From positions 1 through 20,245 of the forward strand of contig ADNK01001827.1 of NCBI GenBank assembly GCA_000320545.1: a stretch of 20,245 bases of DNA, read 5' to 3'. The DNA comes from Bigelowiella natans CCMP2755. Taxonomy: Eukaryota > Cercozoa > Chlorarachniophyceae. Of the stretch, positions 1-9,240 are shown one piece after another (position 1 is the stretch's first letter; each line of letters starts with the position of its first letter). Below the pieces are notes generated by a model. That model searched no databases and was not told the origin of the DNA. It saw nothing but the letters and a program-made list of their open reading frames with translations. Made by a program: the position numbers and the translations under genes.

Positions 1-174
1 GGGGGGGGGGGGCCAGGAAAAAGAGATTATGGAAAATAACACCAAAATATCGTGTGAGCGAGATGTTGCCGCAGTAGGCGGCCAAGAAAAGGGAGAAGGC
101 TAAGCGTTGAAGGATGGCGAAGGAGGAATACGAAGAGAGGGGGGGGGGGAGGGGAAGAAGAGGGTTCTACTCAC

Positions 175-312
175 CACGCGCTCCACATCGACACGATGGT
201 GATTAGAGAAGGATGATGGATACGAGAAAGCAGCAGCAGTGAGCTGCCGTGCTTTTGGTAGCCCTCCCCATTGTGATATAACGACATCTTCCAGAGGAGC
301 GTCCACAGCCGT
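175..312 (-). CDS. Possible internal exon of an unidentified gene
   Basis: On the minus strand a 46-codon open stretch is bounded by an acceptor (GTGTACAG, just above 312) and a strong donor (GTGAGT, just below 175), both in phase 0. The encoded peptide is not low-complexity: it starts TAVDAPLEDVVISQWGGLPK and continues with LTAAAFSYPSSF and HHRVDVERV. I do not recognise the family. Downstream on the same strand (positions about 1-100) a hydrophobic frame containing LAAYCGNISLTRYFG might be the next exon. It does not join in phase 0, only through a weaker GTAGAA donor. The gene would run off the left edge of the window. It could also be a chance open frame; composition and the two splice sites are the only support. 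Confidence 0.35.
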
Positions 313-601
313 CTGTACACGATAATAATGATGGGGATAACAATGATGGAGGTGGTGATGACGGGTGGTAATGATGACAACGATGATCTTTTTATTATGC
401 TAGGTGCAAGTTAGAATTGTGCTCATTGTTGCGATACCGTCCTCATCAGCTTCAGATTACGTGCCAACCTAGAGGGTGAGGGAGGGAGAGGGGCAAAGAA
501 CAATACAAAAAAGTAAGAGATGGTGAGGATTTAGAAGAAGGTTCATACAAGGACTATCTGTAAGTCCTTCCAATAACCCAACGCATCTCCACGTCTCCCC
601 C

Positions 602-603
<2 letters not shown>

Positions 604-643
<40 letters not shown>
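604..643. repeat. (CT)20 microsatellite
   Basis: Uninterrupted CT dinucleotide run of about 40 bp in a region without a supported gene. Confidence 0.97.
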
Positions 644-645
<2 letters not shown>

Positions 646-1291
646 CGGCACTGCCTGGCGTGTATGCACGCGCGAAACGATCGTTTTGCATGTATGCACG
701 ATAGAGAGCGCAGCGCTCACAACACACCTCGCCATAAATGGAAGAAAGTATTTTTTCACGAATGGCTTTTGCCCCTTCTCCTCCCGCAGCTGCTGTGGCC
801 GACTCTTTGTCAGTTGCCCCGCTCTTCTTGCGCGGACGCTATGGTTGGGAAGTGCGGGTGGCATGCGTCGACGACGACTCGCCTGGCCTCCCCCAATAGC
901 ATCACCCACCTGCAACCCGATTACACACAAAATATGAGTCGTCATATTACCATTTATCGTCAAAACGTCTCACTTCCCCCTTCCCACCGCCAACACCCCC
1001 ATCACGATATACTCCTTCCCTTCTCTCGAATTAGTATATTAGTATTGCGTTGTATGAAGTCTAACCCCCCCCCCCCCCAAACACACACACACACGCGAAT
1101 GACCGGCAGGCAAGCTTGTCCCGTATAAATTCATCGAAGGGCGGGCCGATTTTACTCACAATGTGAGAGAGATGCTCCTAATACAACAACAATTATTTTA
1201 GTGATGGAAGGGAAGAAAGGGCGGGGAGGAGGGGGATGGAGGGGAGAGTAGTGTGGAGTTAAACCCAAAATGACAGGGACGTGAAGGGACA

Positions 1292-1294
<3 letters not shown>

Positions 1295-1325
<31 letters not shown>
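1295..1325. repeat. (AT)n microsatellite
   Basis: About 31 bp of alternating AT, 3' of the minus-strand methyltransferase-like gene. A second AT-rich trinucleotide run, (ATT)n, follows at 1468-1490. Confidence 0.95.
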
Positions 1326-1327
<2 letters not shown>

Positions 1328-1649
1328 CATATATACACATTATTATATTTGATGCATACCATAACTTTTACGTGTCGCGTACGCGATCTCGAGGGAACTC
1401 GCTTAAGAATGTAGTTATCATCCAATTTACAGAATCCGGATGCACTCAGACTTGACCTGTATATTATATTATTATTATTATTATTATTATATAATATTTA
1501 TATATAACACATCATCTCATCAGCAAACTCTTAGCAGATATCGAAAACAGCATGCCCTACTTTGTCTCGCGCACGTGCTCTAACACACACACACACACAC
1601 ATTTCCGTTAGACATGTTTTTCAAAAGATTTTACAGCATGCTCAGGCTT

Positions 1650-2566
1650 TTACCCCCCGAGCGGCAAAGTCTTGATGAAGCTCTCCATCGAATCAAGGCA
1701 TTCCTGTACATCAATTTCTATGTCCTCGTCGTCAAAAATATCGTCCTTCTCATATTTACTCTTATCTGGGGTAATTGAATCCGTCAAATTGTATAAGTTC
1801 ACTTGCGGGATCCCTGACAGATAAATAACTATTAGTTGCTAAGACGAGAGGAAGTTAGGGATGGAGAGGGGAGGGAGGGGAGAAGAAGGGGATAAAAAAC
1901 ACTCAATTATTGTAACTGATTTTTTCCGAGTCCAGAACGTGCCAGGCCAATGCATTTGCCTGTTTGGAACCTTGACATTCCAATAGAATCTGCCACCCGA
2001 GAAGAAGAAGAAGAAGAAGAAGAAGAAGGAGAAGAATTTCAACCTTACGTCGCAGGAGAACTAACATGTCATCGGAAGGATAATATTTTGGCACATTTCC
2101 GCGCTACCAACTTAAATCCGTACCTGGCAGAGGATTCTCTCATCGGGTCCGGAAAGACGGTACCATCTGAATGGACAGCACCATGAGCAACAACGTTGAA
2201 TTACTACACGGGATTAGTGAGGAAGAGCTCGGAATTATATATTCGAAAGCTACCCGTTGTTGCTTATGAAATGTTCACCGAAGGCGCGTCTCTCCCTGAC
2301 CCAGCGATGAAACGGTCTGGGATTTTGGCCGAGCAGGCTCTCGCGAAGGCGAAGCATCGGAAGGGCATCGGCCTTCGAGTCCACCATTCTCCTCCCCTCG
2401 GTCTCTTACCGAAGCCACATCCCAAGTCGTAGATAGTAAACTGAAAGGAATTTTCGCGAGAATCAAATAAGTTTTAATTTGTATTTTGTCGGCCACCTTG
2501 TCGGCGGGATTCAAATTTAAATTGTGTTTGTGGCAACGTGCACGAGCAGATGGGAGATCCAATTTC
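1650..2566 (-). CDS. Putative class I SAM-dependent methyltransferase, 5'-incomplete
   Basis: Five exons on the minus strand join in consistent phases: 2566-2497, 2440-2410, 2166-2108, 1989-1917, 1813-1650 (stop). The joined protein has LNLNPADK followed by FTIYDLGCGF, the usual lead-in and motif I of a class I Rossmann methyltransferase. Next comes ARYGFKLILLECQ, where the Glu after the second strand would bind the SAM ribose, and then IPQVNLYNLTDS, which may be the motif II region. The C-terminus is very acidic (DDIFDDEDIEID) and ends SFIKTLPLGG. Two points are odd. Motif I reads DLGCGFDG across an intron, one residue longer than DLGCGxG. The protein also stops soon after motif II, so much of the usual fold is missing. 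The first exon shown has no in-frame Met, so upstream exons are missing from the model. A (TTC)n run (GAA on the plus strand) sits just upstream of the acceptor at 1990. Substrate unknown; the exon at 2166-2108 is the least certain. Confidence 0.5.
2001..2028. repeat. (GAA)n / (TTC)n microsatellite in intron
   Basis: GAA on the plus strand reads as TTC on the transcribed minus strand. It ends about 11 bp upstream of the acceptor of the exon 1989-1917, where a polypyrimidine tract belongs. Confidence 0.9.
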
Positions 2567-3256
2567 CTGTTGCGACAACTAGGCGGCGGAAGGTGAGGGA
2601 ATTTTCCATGGAATTACGCTCAAAAATGAAGAAGCGACATTTGTAAAATGCAAATACGACTTGGAAGATCCAGTGGATTAACGAGAGGGAAATTAGGTCT
2701 CTCAGCGGAACTTCTGAAATCTGGGCAAAATGCCTCCAGGTTTGTTTACGTGCTATTTCACCTAGATCTGGCTATCTTTTCGAGAGAGGGATGTAGCTTC
2801 TTGCAAGGCCAAGAAGCTACAAATTGGAAATAAACATGCAAATCTAGGAAATCCGGAAATCGCTGTAGGCGCTTTTCCTGCGTGGCGCCTTGGCCTGGCG
2901 TCTCCCTTATGTAATGATTCTAGGTGAAATTGCACGGAAACAAACCTAGTTGCATTTTGCCCAGGTTTCAGAAGATTCCGCTGGGCTGTGCAAATGCGCT
3001 CTTTTCCCACATTTCTTCCCGTCCAAACAGCGGCATGCGTCTGGAGTAATCTCCGGGGAATCCAAGGGAATCCCCGAGTTTCTACCACCGTAGTGTCGAA
3101 TGTTGGCAATTTGTTGTCGGTGATGCACACAGGTGATGAATTTTGGAAGAAGAAACAACCGACACGTTGTTTCCGCGGAGCTTTCCGGCTAATTTCGTAG
3201 CGGAAAGACCCGTATCTCGGCGAAATAGAAAACGAGCTCAAACTTTCGAAAGAAAA
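2567..3256. other. Intergenic or upstream region with fold-back repeat
   Basis: This lies between the minus-strand methyltransferase-like gene and the plus-strand NIFK-like gene. It contains the inverted repeat at 2703-2983. Open frames on both strands across 2760-3360 mirror each other through the repeat, and none matches a family I know. It may hold missing 5' exons of either neighbour, but I cannot place them. Confidence 0.5.
2703..2983. repeat. Imperfect inverted repeat (about 65-bp arms) with internal hairpin
   Basis: Arm 2703-2766 and the reverse complement of arm 2919-2983 match over almost their full length, with a 1-bp length difference and a handful of mismatches. The shared core includes CTGGGCAAAATGC and AGGTTTGTTT. 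The roughly 150-bp spacer holds a perfect 12-bp stem, 2792-2803 paired with 2810-2821 around a 6-nt loop. There are no obvious terminal target-site duplications and no transposase frame. It could be a fold-back MITE-like element, a remnant of an inverted duplication, or a transcribed hairpin. Confidence 0.8.
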
Positions 3257-5817
3257 ATGACTAAAACCGTGAAGGCACAGCCTCGTCTCCCTTGGTGTAT
3301 TGTTCATCTGCATACCCCAGCACAACCCAGCGCCACCAGCCTCCCCCTTAGAAATACACATCCATGGGGCGAAAGGTTCTCTTTGCCCCTGTCGATTGCA
3401 GGGGGAGATTGGAGAGCATGCTCTTGCTACGTTTCGTCGCCTGGTGTGTTTTAAATTGTATCGCTCTCAGGTCGGTCGAAAGAAGGGCTCCAAGCCTTCC
3501 GGGGAGAAGCAGGGTTCGAAGCCACCTCAGAGTACTTACTTAATCGAAATGAGACGTTTCTTCTTAGATTTTATCTAAAATTGCTCCTTACGAATGATTT
3601 CATCTTCCATTATTATGGAAAATTTCGCGGCGTGATTTCTTTGAATGCCGATGATGAACCTACCTTAAAAAGCATCACAGCCTGCTCAGACGACAAAATT
3701 TCCCATGATGAAAGTGTCTTATATTATTTGTGTTACATGTTATTATCTCACGCTACTCATGAAGACGTCTCTGAAGTCGAGGAGAGCGACGAAGGTGACT
3801 TTTTGGCCTTTTCTTCCAAAGCCAAGGTATACAAGGTATACTATTGCATCGTCAGTAATCTGTGGTCCAAGCGATTGTTTATTTTAAGTATAGCACCCAT
3901 GTCAGGATGATAATGTTTCTGAGGGAGAGGGCGAAGACGATGGCAGTGATAGCAACGACGATGGCCGATCATTAGGAAAGGAGCCCAAGCTCACGAAGGG
4001 TCAAAAGACCGAGGTAACAAACATCGCCCAACGCTGCTTCTTCCCCTTGAGTTTTCTAGCTGAATCCACATCCCGTATCACATAGAAGAGTTCTAATATG
4101 CCCAAGGCAGCTTTCAAAACTAGAGTCAATATTTCTTCGTTTTGTGCTGGGCGTTCCACATTCAGCGAAACTTGAGAATAATTTCGAAATCATCAGCGAT
4201 GATTTATGCCAAGGCCGCCGCAGCAGGCCTTGTAAAATGAAAACCTCATTAAGTTTAAATGATATTTCCACCAAGAAAGTATCTCTCTAACATCGATCTC
4301 ACCAAACACAGCTGAAAAAGATCGCTGAGAGCGCGATGAGGAAGATGAAGGCGATCAAGGAAGGCAAGAACGTTGGTTCCACCTCCTCGATTGGAAGTGA
4401 GGATGACGACGGTGCTGATAGCAAGGGCAAAGATGGAGGTAAGAGGGGCAAGAAAAGGAGATCACGCAGGCGACCAAAAGGTAGAAGCCTGTGAAGTCGT
4501 CATGATGATAATGATGGTAATGCGGTGAGGTGTCGATAATGTCACTCGGGCAATGATGATGCTGCGTTGTAGCAATAAATTAGAATGAATCTGCACAGGT
4601 CGGAAGGCGAATCGGGGAGTTGTATACCTAGGACATATTCCACACGGTTTCTACGAGGTCGGTCGGATCATTCAATTTTAAACAAATTTCCCCGCTCTGA
4701 CTCACATCCGTGGTGCCTCCTGCTTCCTCGCTTTCTTTCTTCCTTCATCGGCCTATTATTTTTGTATTTTTGATTGACCAACGAATCCACAATAACACCC
4801 TCCCCTCCCTCCACGCAGAATGAGATGCAAGGGTTCTTCTCACAGTTTGGAGAGGTAACACGGCTTCGCCTGTCGCGAAACAGAAAGACAAAGCGCTCCA
4901 AGGGCTACGCATTCATCGAATTCAAGCTGCCTGAGGTCGCGCAAACGACTCTCGGCAGAATCATGATCATTCTTTCACACGATGATCATTCTTTCACACG
5001 ATTCGTTACTCCTTCCGTATGCGTGCTGATGACAGTTGATGATGACATATGACAATGGCCATGGAACGATTGAATGGATAAATAGGTGGAGGTTGCTGTG
5101 CATGAAATATAGATCGTGTTTGCCTCTCCCACGGGCAAAACCCACTGATATCACGCATCTCGCTTAGGTTGCGGATATCGTGGCACAGACCTTCAATGGC
5201 TATATGATGTTTGGCCGAACGCTTGTCGCCAAGAGGATACCAACAGAGAAGGTGATAGATAGATAGATGTAGGGCCAGCACGCCTTACTTTTACCCATCA
5301 CTGCAATGATAGTGTTACTATTAAACCACTTTCGCGCGCGCGCAACGTGTCCTGAGAGTAAGCGGAAACTGAGCTAAATGCTGAGCACTTCCGTCGTATC
5401 CATCACCATACATTATCAACATCATCATGACTACCATCATACATCATCATCATCATCATCATCATCATTAAATCAGGTGAACAAAAACACGTTCCTGGGT
5501 TGGGATCAGCCATTGCAGAAGCTCACCAAACCTGTTGACACTCTGAGCGTAGAAAAGGTAGTAGCTGTAGTGATATAATACTAACAGATGATGAGTAGTG
5601 AGGTATCAATCCATAGGAGCAATGAGTACTTTCCTTTGTTTCACCTACCCACTTCCTGCCTCTTCTCTTCTCTCCCATAAAATGTCCCAAAAAAGGCGAA
5701 GCGGAAGAGGCCCCGCACTAGAGCTCAGCATGCGAAGAGAATGGCTGCTTTAGTGGGGAAGGAAAAGAAGTAATGCAATGTGAATGGGAGGGGAGGTGGC
5801 TGTACACATCTCTCTCC

Positions 5818-5862
<45 letters not shown>

Positions 5863-6003
5863 AATCTTCGCAGCTTGTTGGAAATTACCACGGATGAACT
5901 TAAGTTCGATGCATTTGCGGTCAGGTTTCGAAAGCGTTTGGCGGAAGAAGGAATAGACTACGATTTCAATGGGTTGACCAACTTGCGAACGCTACGCGTT
6001 TAA
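3257..6003 (+). CDS. NIFK: NIFK/Nop15-type nucleolar RRM protein
   Basis: This is the nucleolar RRM protein family that binds pre-60S rRNA in ribosome biogenesis (Nop15 in yeast, NIFK in animals). Exons with agreeing phases: 3471-3531, 3765-3826, 3906-4013, 4312-4438, 4599-4657, 4819-4935, 5168-5251, 5477-5557, 5696-5769, 5874-6003. The N-terminus is Lys-rich, then acidic ([22 protein letters not shown]), then Lys-rich again. The single RRM runs from [13 protein letters not shown] (RNP2) through [16 protein letters not shown] and KGYAFIEF (RNP1) to [16 protein letters not shown]. After it come the family linker NTFLGWDQ and a basic tail ending in [13 protein letters not shown], similar to fungal Nop15 ends. 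The RRM core is highly confident. The start is not: ATG 3257 with a 12-nt first exon (MTKT, donor GTGAAG) fits the phase of exon 3471, but other starts are possible. The 5' end of exon 3765 also has in-phase alternatives near 3689. The model gives roughly 300 residues. Confidence 0.88.
4963..5000. repeat. Perfect 19-bp tandem duplication in an intron
   Basis: ATGATCATTCTTTCACACG occurs twice back to back (4963-4981 and 4982-5000), inside the NIFK-like intron 4936-5167. It looks like a recent local duplication. Confidence 0.97.
5442..5468. repeat. (CAT)9 microsatellite in intron
   Basis: CAT trinucleotide run ending 8 bp before the acceptor of the exon at 5477 of the NIFK-like gene. Confidence 0.95.
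5809..5861. repeat. (CT)n microsatellite acting as polypyrimidine tract
   Basis: Nearly pure CT run ending 12 bp before the CGCAG acceptor of the last NIFK-like exon (5874). Position and strand suit a polypyrimidine tract. Confidence 0.95.
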
Positions 6004-6014
6004 TTGCATCCCGA

Positions 6015-6020
6015 AATAAA
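6015..6020 (+). terminator. NIFK: AATAAA polyadenylation-type signal
   Basis: AATAAA occurs 12 bp after the stop codon of the NIFK-like gene. The metazoan/plant-type signal is a plausible 3' processing site, but use of this motif in this organism is unproven. Confidence 0.4.
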
Positions 6021-6083
6021 ATCTAGATATTCAGTTCACAAGTCTAGATAATGAGATTTATACAAAACAAACATATTACGCAA

Positions 6084-6090
6084 ACACACA

Positions 6091-6142
<52 letters not shown>
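6084..6142. repeat. (CA)n(GA)n compound microsatellite
   Basis: About 25 bp of CA runs directly into about 34 bp of GA, just downstream of the NIFK-like gene. Confidence 0.96.
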
Positions 6143-6144
<2 letters not shown>

Positions 6145-6883
6145 CATATTAATATATGTAAATATATTGCCTCTCGGTGTCAGTTCTTAAGTTTTGATGG
6201 AAACTCTTCCATACGTAGGTATGAACAACAATTCAAGGCCCAGACATCAACAAAAACTGTTTTTAAGGACTAAATGCCAGGGCGAGGGCAATCAAAGAGA
6301 ATCGTGTTCAATGCATTTGAGAGATTTTGCCAATTAAAAACCGCGATTTTGCGCTCCGTGTGAGGTAACAGGATCTCCTGTGCACCTCGTAGTCCGTAGT
6401 CCATGTGCACATGTGTTCATAGCGCATGCGCACACGTACCATCCACGAGGCTCACTGCAGAGCTTGCAGCGTATGACGACAAACAGTGTGCGATGTGTAT
6501 TCGATCAGCAGGCGCCACTGCAGACGCACATATATAGGCATGTGCATGTGCATGTGCATTTACAAATGGCACAGTCACAGTGTTGTTGGAAACGGTGATG
6601 AATACGGACAGTTGCGCAGCTAAAGTGCAGGTATGGATGCGTCGTATATGCGACTACAACGCACATCAGCCCTGCATGCATATAAACGTTGCACTAACAT
6701 TATAATCAACATTACACTTCGATCACGCATGAAAACGATAATGCGTAGCATGCGAATGGTTGATGATCAAACTGTGCTGATTCTTTTTGTTGAGCGGGCA
6801 CTGAACGCAGTGCAACCACCAAAGCGGTGGACGGTGGACATATCACCTGACTTCACGTAAGAGCGCTATCTACACACGATTAT

Positions 6884-6901
6884 ACTAGCTAGCTAGCTAG
6901 T
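6884..6901. repeat. 18-bp perfect palindrome
   Basis: ACTAGCTAGCTAGCTAGT is identical to its own reverse complement. It may simply be a short (CTAG)n tract. Confidence 0.9.
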
Positions 6902-7241
6902 GAGGGGTTATGCATCCTGGCTGTGGCCAAGTCGCCTATAGGCTGCTGCGTCATATACATAACTTGCGCGCTGTAGCTGTAACTCTGCACAGTACAATAA
7001 GATTACAATTGAAAAAAAATCGTATATTCATTACATCCGTCTCATACCCAATGCAATCGCGGAATTGCTGTGCGATGGAATGGATCGAGCTGTGCATGCT
7101 CATTAGCACCGTCGTCAATAATGGTGAGTCAACAGGAGCTTGGACCGTAGTCTCATGCTACTCAATGATCTGGATGTGTATCCAGCAGATGTTTTAGCAT
7201 AAGTTCAATACAATCAGCTACAAGAAATAGCATTCACTGTT

Positions 7242-8533
7242 TCAATTGTCGTCTTCTCCCAATATCGGTGTTTTCTCGATCTTATTCTGTGCCTCCTCAG
7301 AGCTTAAGACTTGCGCGTCGCGTAATTGATCCGCCAGGGGATTCGTCCCTTCGATAGGAATAAGTTTAGCGAGATACGTGACGCCCCGGTCTTCTTCGGA
7401 CTGTATAAAAAGAGGAGAAGCGAGAGTCAGTAATCTGAAAAGCATAGAAAATGTCGAAGGGGGGAATACTACTATTGCTTCATCGGCCACGAAGATAGCC
7501 TCGAGCCCATTTCTCTGTGCCGCAATGCGCAGAGCCTCAAAGTCTATGAACAGCCATGGGAAGGTTTCCTGCATCCCTTTGTACCGTACTGAGATTAGCG
7601 TCTCCCCGTAGTAGTGCTCCTTGGGGTCAAAGTCGAATTCAAACTGACTTCCATCCTGTGCGTAGTATATTGAAGGAGGAGAGCATTTTATTAAGAGCTG
7701 GTAGCTGCGATCAGCTAATATTGTGAATGGTGGCGCTCCCCTCACACTTGCTTCCCTGTGCCCTCCATCTCTCCATTACTACCTCAGAAGTGTACATGTA
7801 CTGGATGTCGGTGGAGTCGATAAGGATTTGCCCGCCAGGTGCTAGTAGAGCGCGGGCTCTTTGCAGTAGTCTAATTATTAGAGGGTGCTCTCACATTCAG
7901 TCGTGGTATTTTCCCAGCGAGACTGTCCCCTCCCTAACCCCTTCCTCAATAAATGTATAACCTATCGAGTCCCTCAGCGTTCCCGGCCATTCCAGCCCCG
8001 TTCATCATGAAGAGGATCGTCTCATACTTCTTGTGTGTTTTTGAGTCCCAAAACACCTTCCCATCCTTTCCAACGTCGCTGCTACCACCGGGCTTAAAAG
8101 CTAGGAAGTCTCCACTGAAGGCACGTTCCAGGCCTGGGGTACATATATTATTGCTATTACGGGTGGAGACGACGTGAAAGGTAAACTTTTAAAGGGGAGG
8201 TCAATAGTTGGGACTCACCCCGCTGCTTTGCAACTTGTATTGCTCCGGGAGAGATATCAATTCCGGTCACATCCAGCTGCCTCTCCTCTTGTAGGTATAA
8301 AGAATGGCTTCCTGCACCGCAACCGACGTCTAAGACCTGGTAGGAGAAAGGGCAAAAACGATGGAGGGAGATTCGGCGAGAGAAGGTACTCCCATCTCAG
8401 CAGCGCACAGGATTACAGCAAATCAGAGCTACATACCCGCCCACGACAAAGTTCCAAAGCTTGCCTCTCGATATAGGGCATTTCATCTATGGATCTGCAA
8501 GGCGTAATAACAATAATAATAATAATAATAACA

Positions 8534-8571
<38 letters not shown>

Positions 8572-9103
8572 TAATACGTAAACAGTGAGGGGGCATGCTT
8601 TTGGAATAATAGCGAGGTCTTTTTCCTCATCCACGCTGACCTAACACATACCGAAAGAAGTAGTCGATTGGAGTAGCCTCTGATTCATGATAGTCCAGCG
8701 TAACAACATCATATTCCATATCCTCTGCGGAGCCCTCGTTGAGGAAGTCCCTAAACGCGCTGCCAAAGACATCCGCTTTCGCTCGCTCCTTGCTGCCACC
8801 TCCCTCAGGTTGAGCCGGCCTATCTGCCCGTAGAGGCCGGCCATCTGGGCCAACAAGCATCGCTCTTAGAGCGCTGATTCCCCGATGGTAGCGCAGGGGA
8901 GGAAGAATGGATCGATGGGAGGGGGTGTATCTCCTACCCCCCTCGTGCACACTACCAACCCGGGGGCAAAGTGAGGGATAAAATCGACTCGCTGAGGCGG
9001 ACGCGAATGCTGACACAACCCCAAGGTACACAAGACATGCTCCCAGCACCATATCCGAGAAACACCCTGTGAAGAGGTGCAGTGTGTCCGAACAGCTTTC
9101 CAC
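7242..9103 (-). CDS. Bacterial-type class I SAM-dependent methyltransferase with organelle-type leader
   Basis: Seven exons, minus strand, all phases agree: 9103-8652, 8494-8437, 8336-8219, 8133-7962, 7870-7783, 7655-7473, 7400-7242. The catalytic region resembles a bacterial family I associate with Bacteroidetes. It has DEMPYIERQALELC, motif I VLDVGCGAGSHSLYLQ, then VTGIDISPGAIQVAKQRG, KYETILFMMNGAGMAGN, GLDRLLQRARALLAPGGQIL with IDSTDIQYMY, and EHYYGETLISVRYKG with ETFPWLFIDFEALR. The N-terminal extension contains MVLGACLVYLGVVSAFA followed by a Ser/Arg-rich stretch. This fits a signal peptide plus transit peptide of the secondary-plastid type; ATG 9052 is an alternative start. Introns 7401-7472 (72 nt) and a possible one at 8845-8937 (93 nt, inside the first exon) are multiples of three, so retention or skipping is hard to judge. 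The C-terminal tail (GEDDN) is acidic. Substrate unknown. Signs of transfer: bacterial-like core plus acquired introns and leader. Confidence 0.88.
8506..8575. repeat. (AAT)n microsatellite in intron
   Basis: Imperfect AAT run (reads ATT on the transcribed minus strand) inside intron 1, 8495-8651, of the bacterial-type methyltransferase. It lies immediately upstream of the acceptor at 8495. Confidence 0.95.
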
Positions 9104-9240
9104 ACGAAGGGGGGGATACTTTGTGTGGCCGCCTGCTGCTAGAAACCCTCTGAACTGGTAGTCAAGAACACGAAAAACATCCTATAATATTATGCCTAAA
9201 ATAATTAAAATCCAGTCAAATAATCTACGAAGTTCTAACA
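9104..9240. promoter_or_regulatory. Presumed bidirectional promoter
   Basis: Only 137 bp separate the start of the minus-strand methyltransferase (9103) from ATG 9241 of the plus-strand small gene. Any promoters must lie in or overlap this gap. No TATA box or other known element was identified; the call rests on geometry alone. Confidence 0.4.

Larger units (their letters stand above)
313..1649. other. Gene-poor, microsatellite-rich stretch
   Basis: No gene could be supported here. The stretch holds (CT)20 at 604-643, a poly-C run followed by (AC)n at about 1066-1095, (AT)n at 1295-1325, (ATT)n at 1468-1490 and (AC)n at about 1582-1600. Open frames exist on both strands around 640-1130. They run through the CT repeat or have Arg-rich, non-family-like composition, and no splice-phase-consistent exon chain was found. 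Confidence 0.6.
6004..7241. other. Convergent intergenic region, no gene recognised
   Basis: This separates the 3' ends of the NIFK-like gene (+) and the bacterial-type methyltransferase (-). It holds (CA)n(GA)n at 6084-6142, a run of TGCATG-type repeats near 6538-6560 and an 18-bp palindrome at 6884-6901. Short plus-strand frames at 6380-6598, 6633-6860 and 6910-7197 match nothing I recognise. The stretch is rich in GCATGC/TGCA/ACGT-type palindromic hexamers, which may mark decayed mobile DNA; that is inference. Confidence 0.55.

Noticed and set aside
643-1128. 161-codon plus-strand open frame
   Set aside because: Begins at the edge of a CT repeat, has shuffled-looking composition, overlaps an equally long minus-strand frame and shows no family motif.
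2762-3361. 199-codon minus-strand open frame
   Set aside because: Runs through the inverted repeat and mirrors the plus-strand frame at 2648-2833; similarity between them comes from the repeat, not from coding.
3455-3910. Continuous plus-strand open frame upstream of the NIFK exons
   Set aside because: Only its acidic part (3765-3826) and, in another frame, the Lys-rich exon 3471-3531 fit the protein; the rest is low-quality hydrophobic translation best explained as intron.
5442-5468. CRISPR or tandem-spacer array
   Set aside because: All regular repeats in the window are simple microsatellites without spacers; the sequence is eukaryotic.
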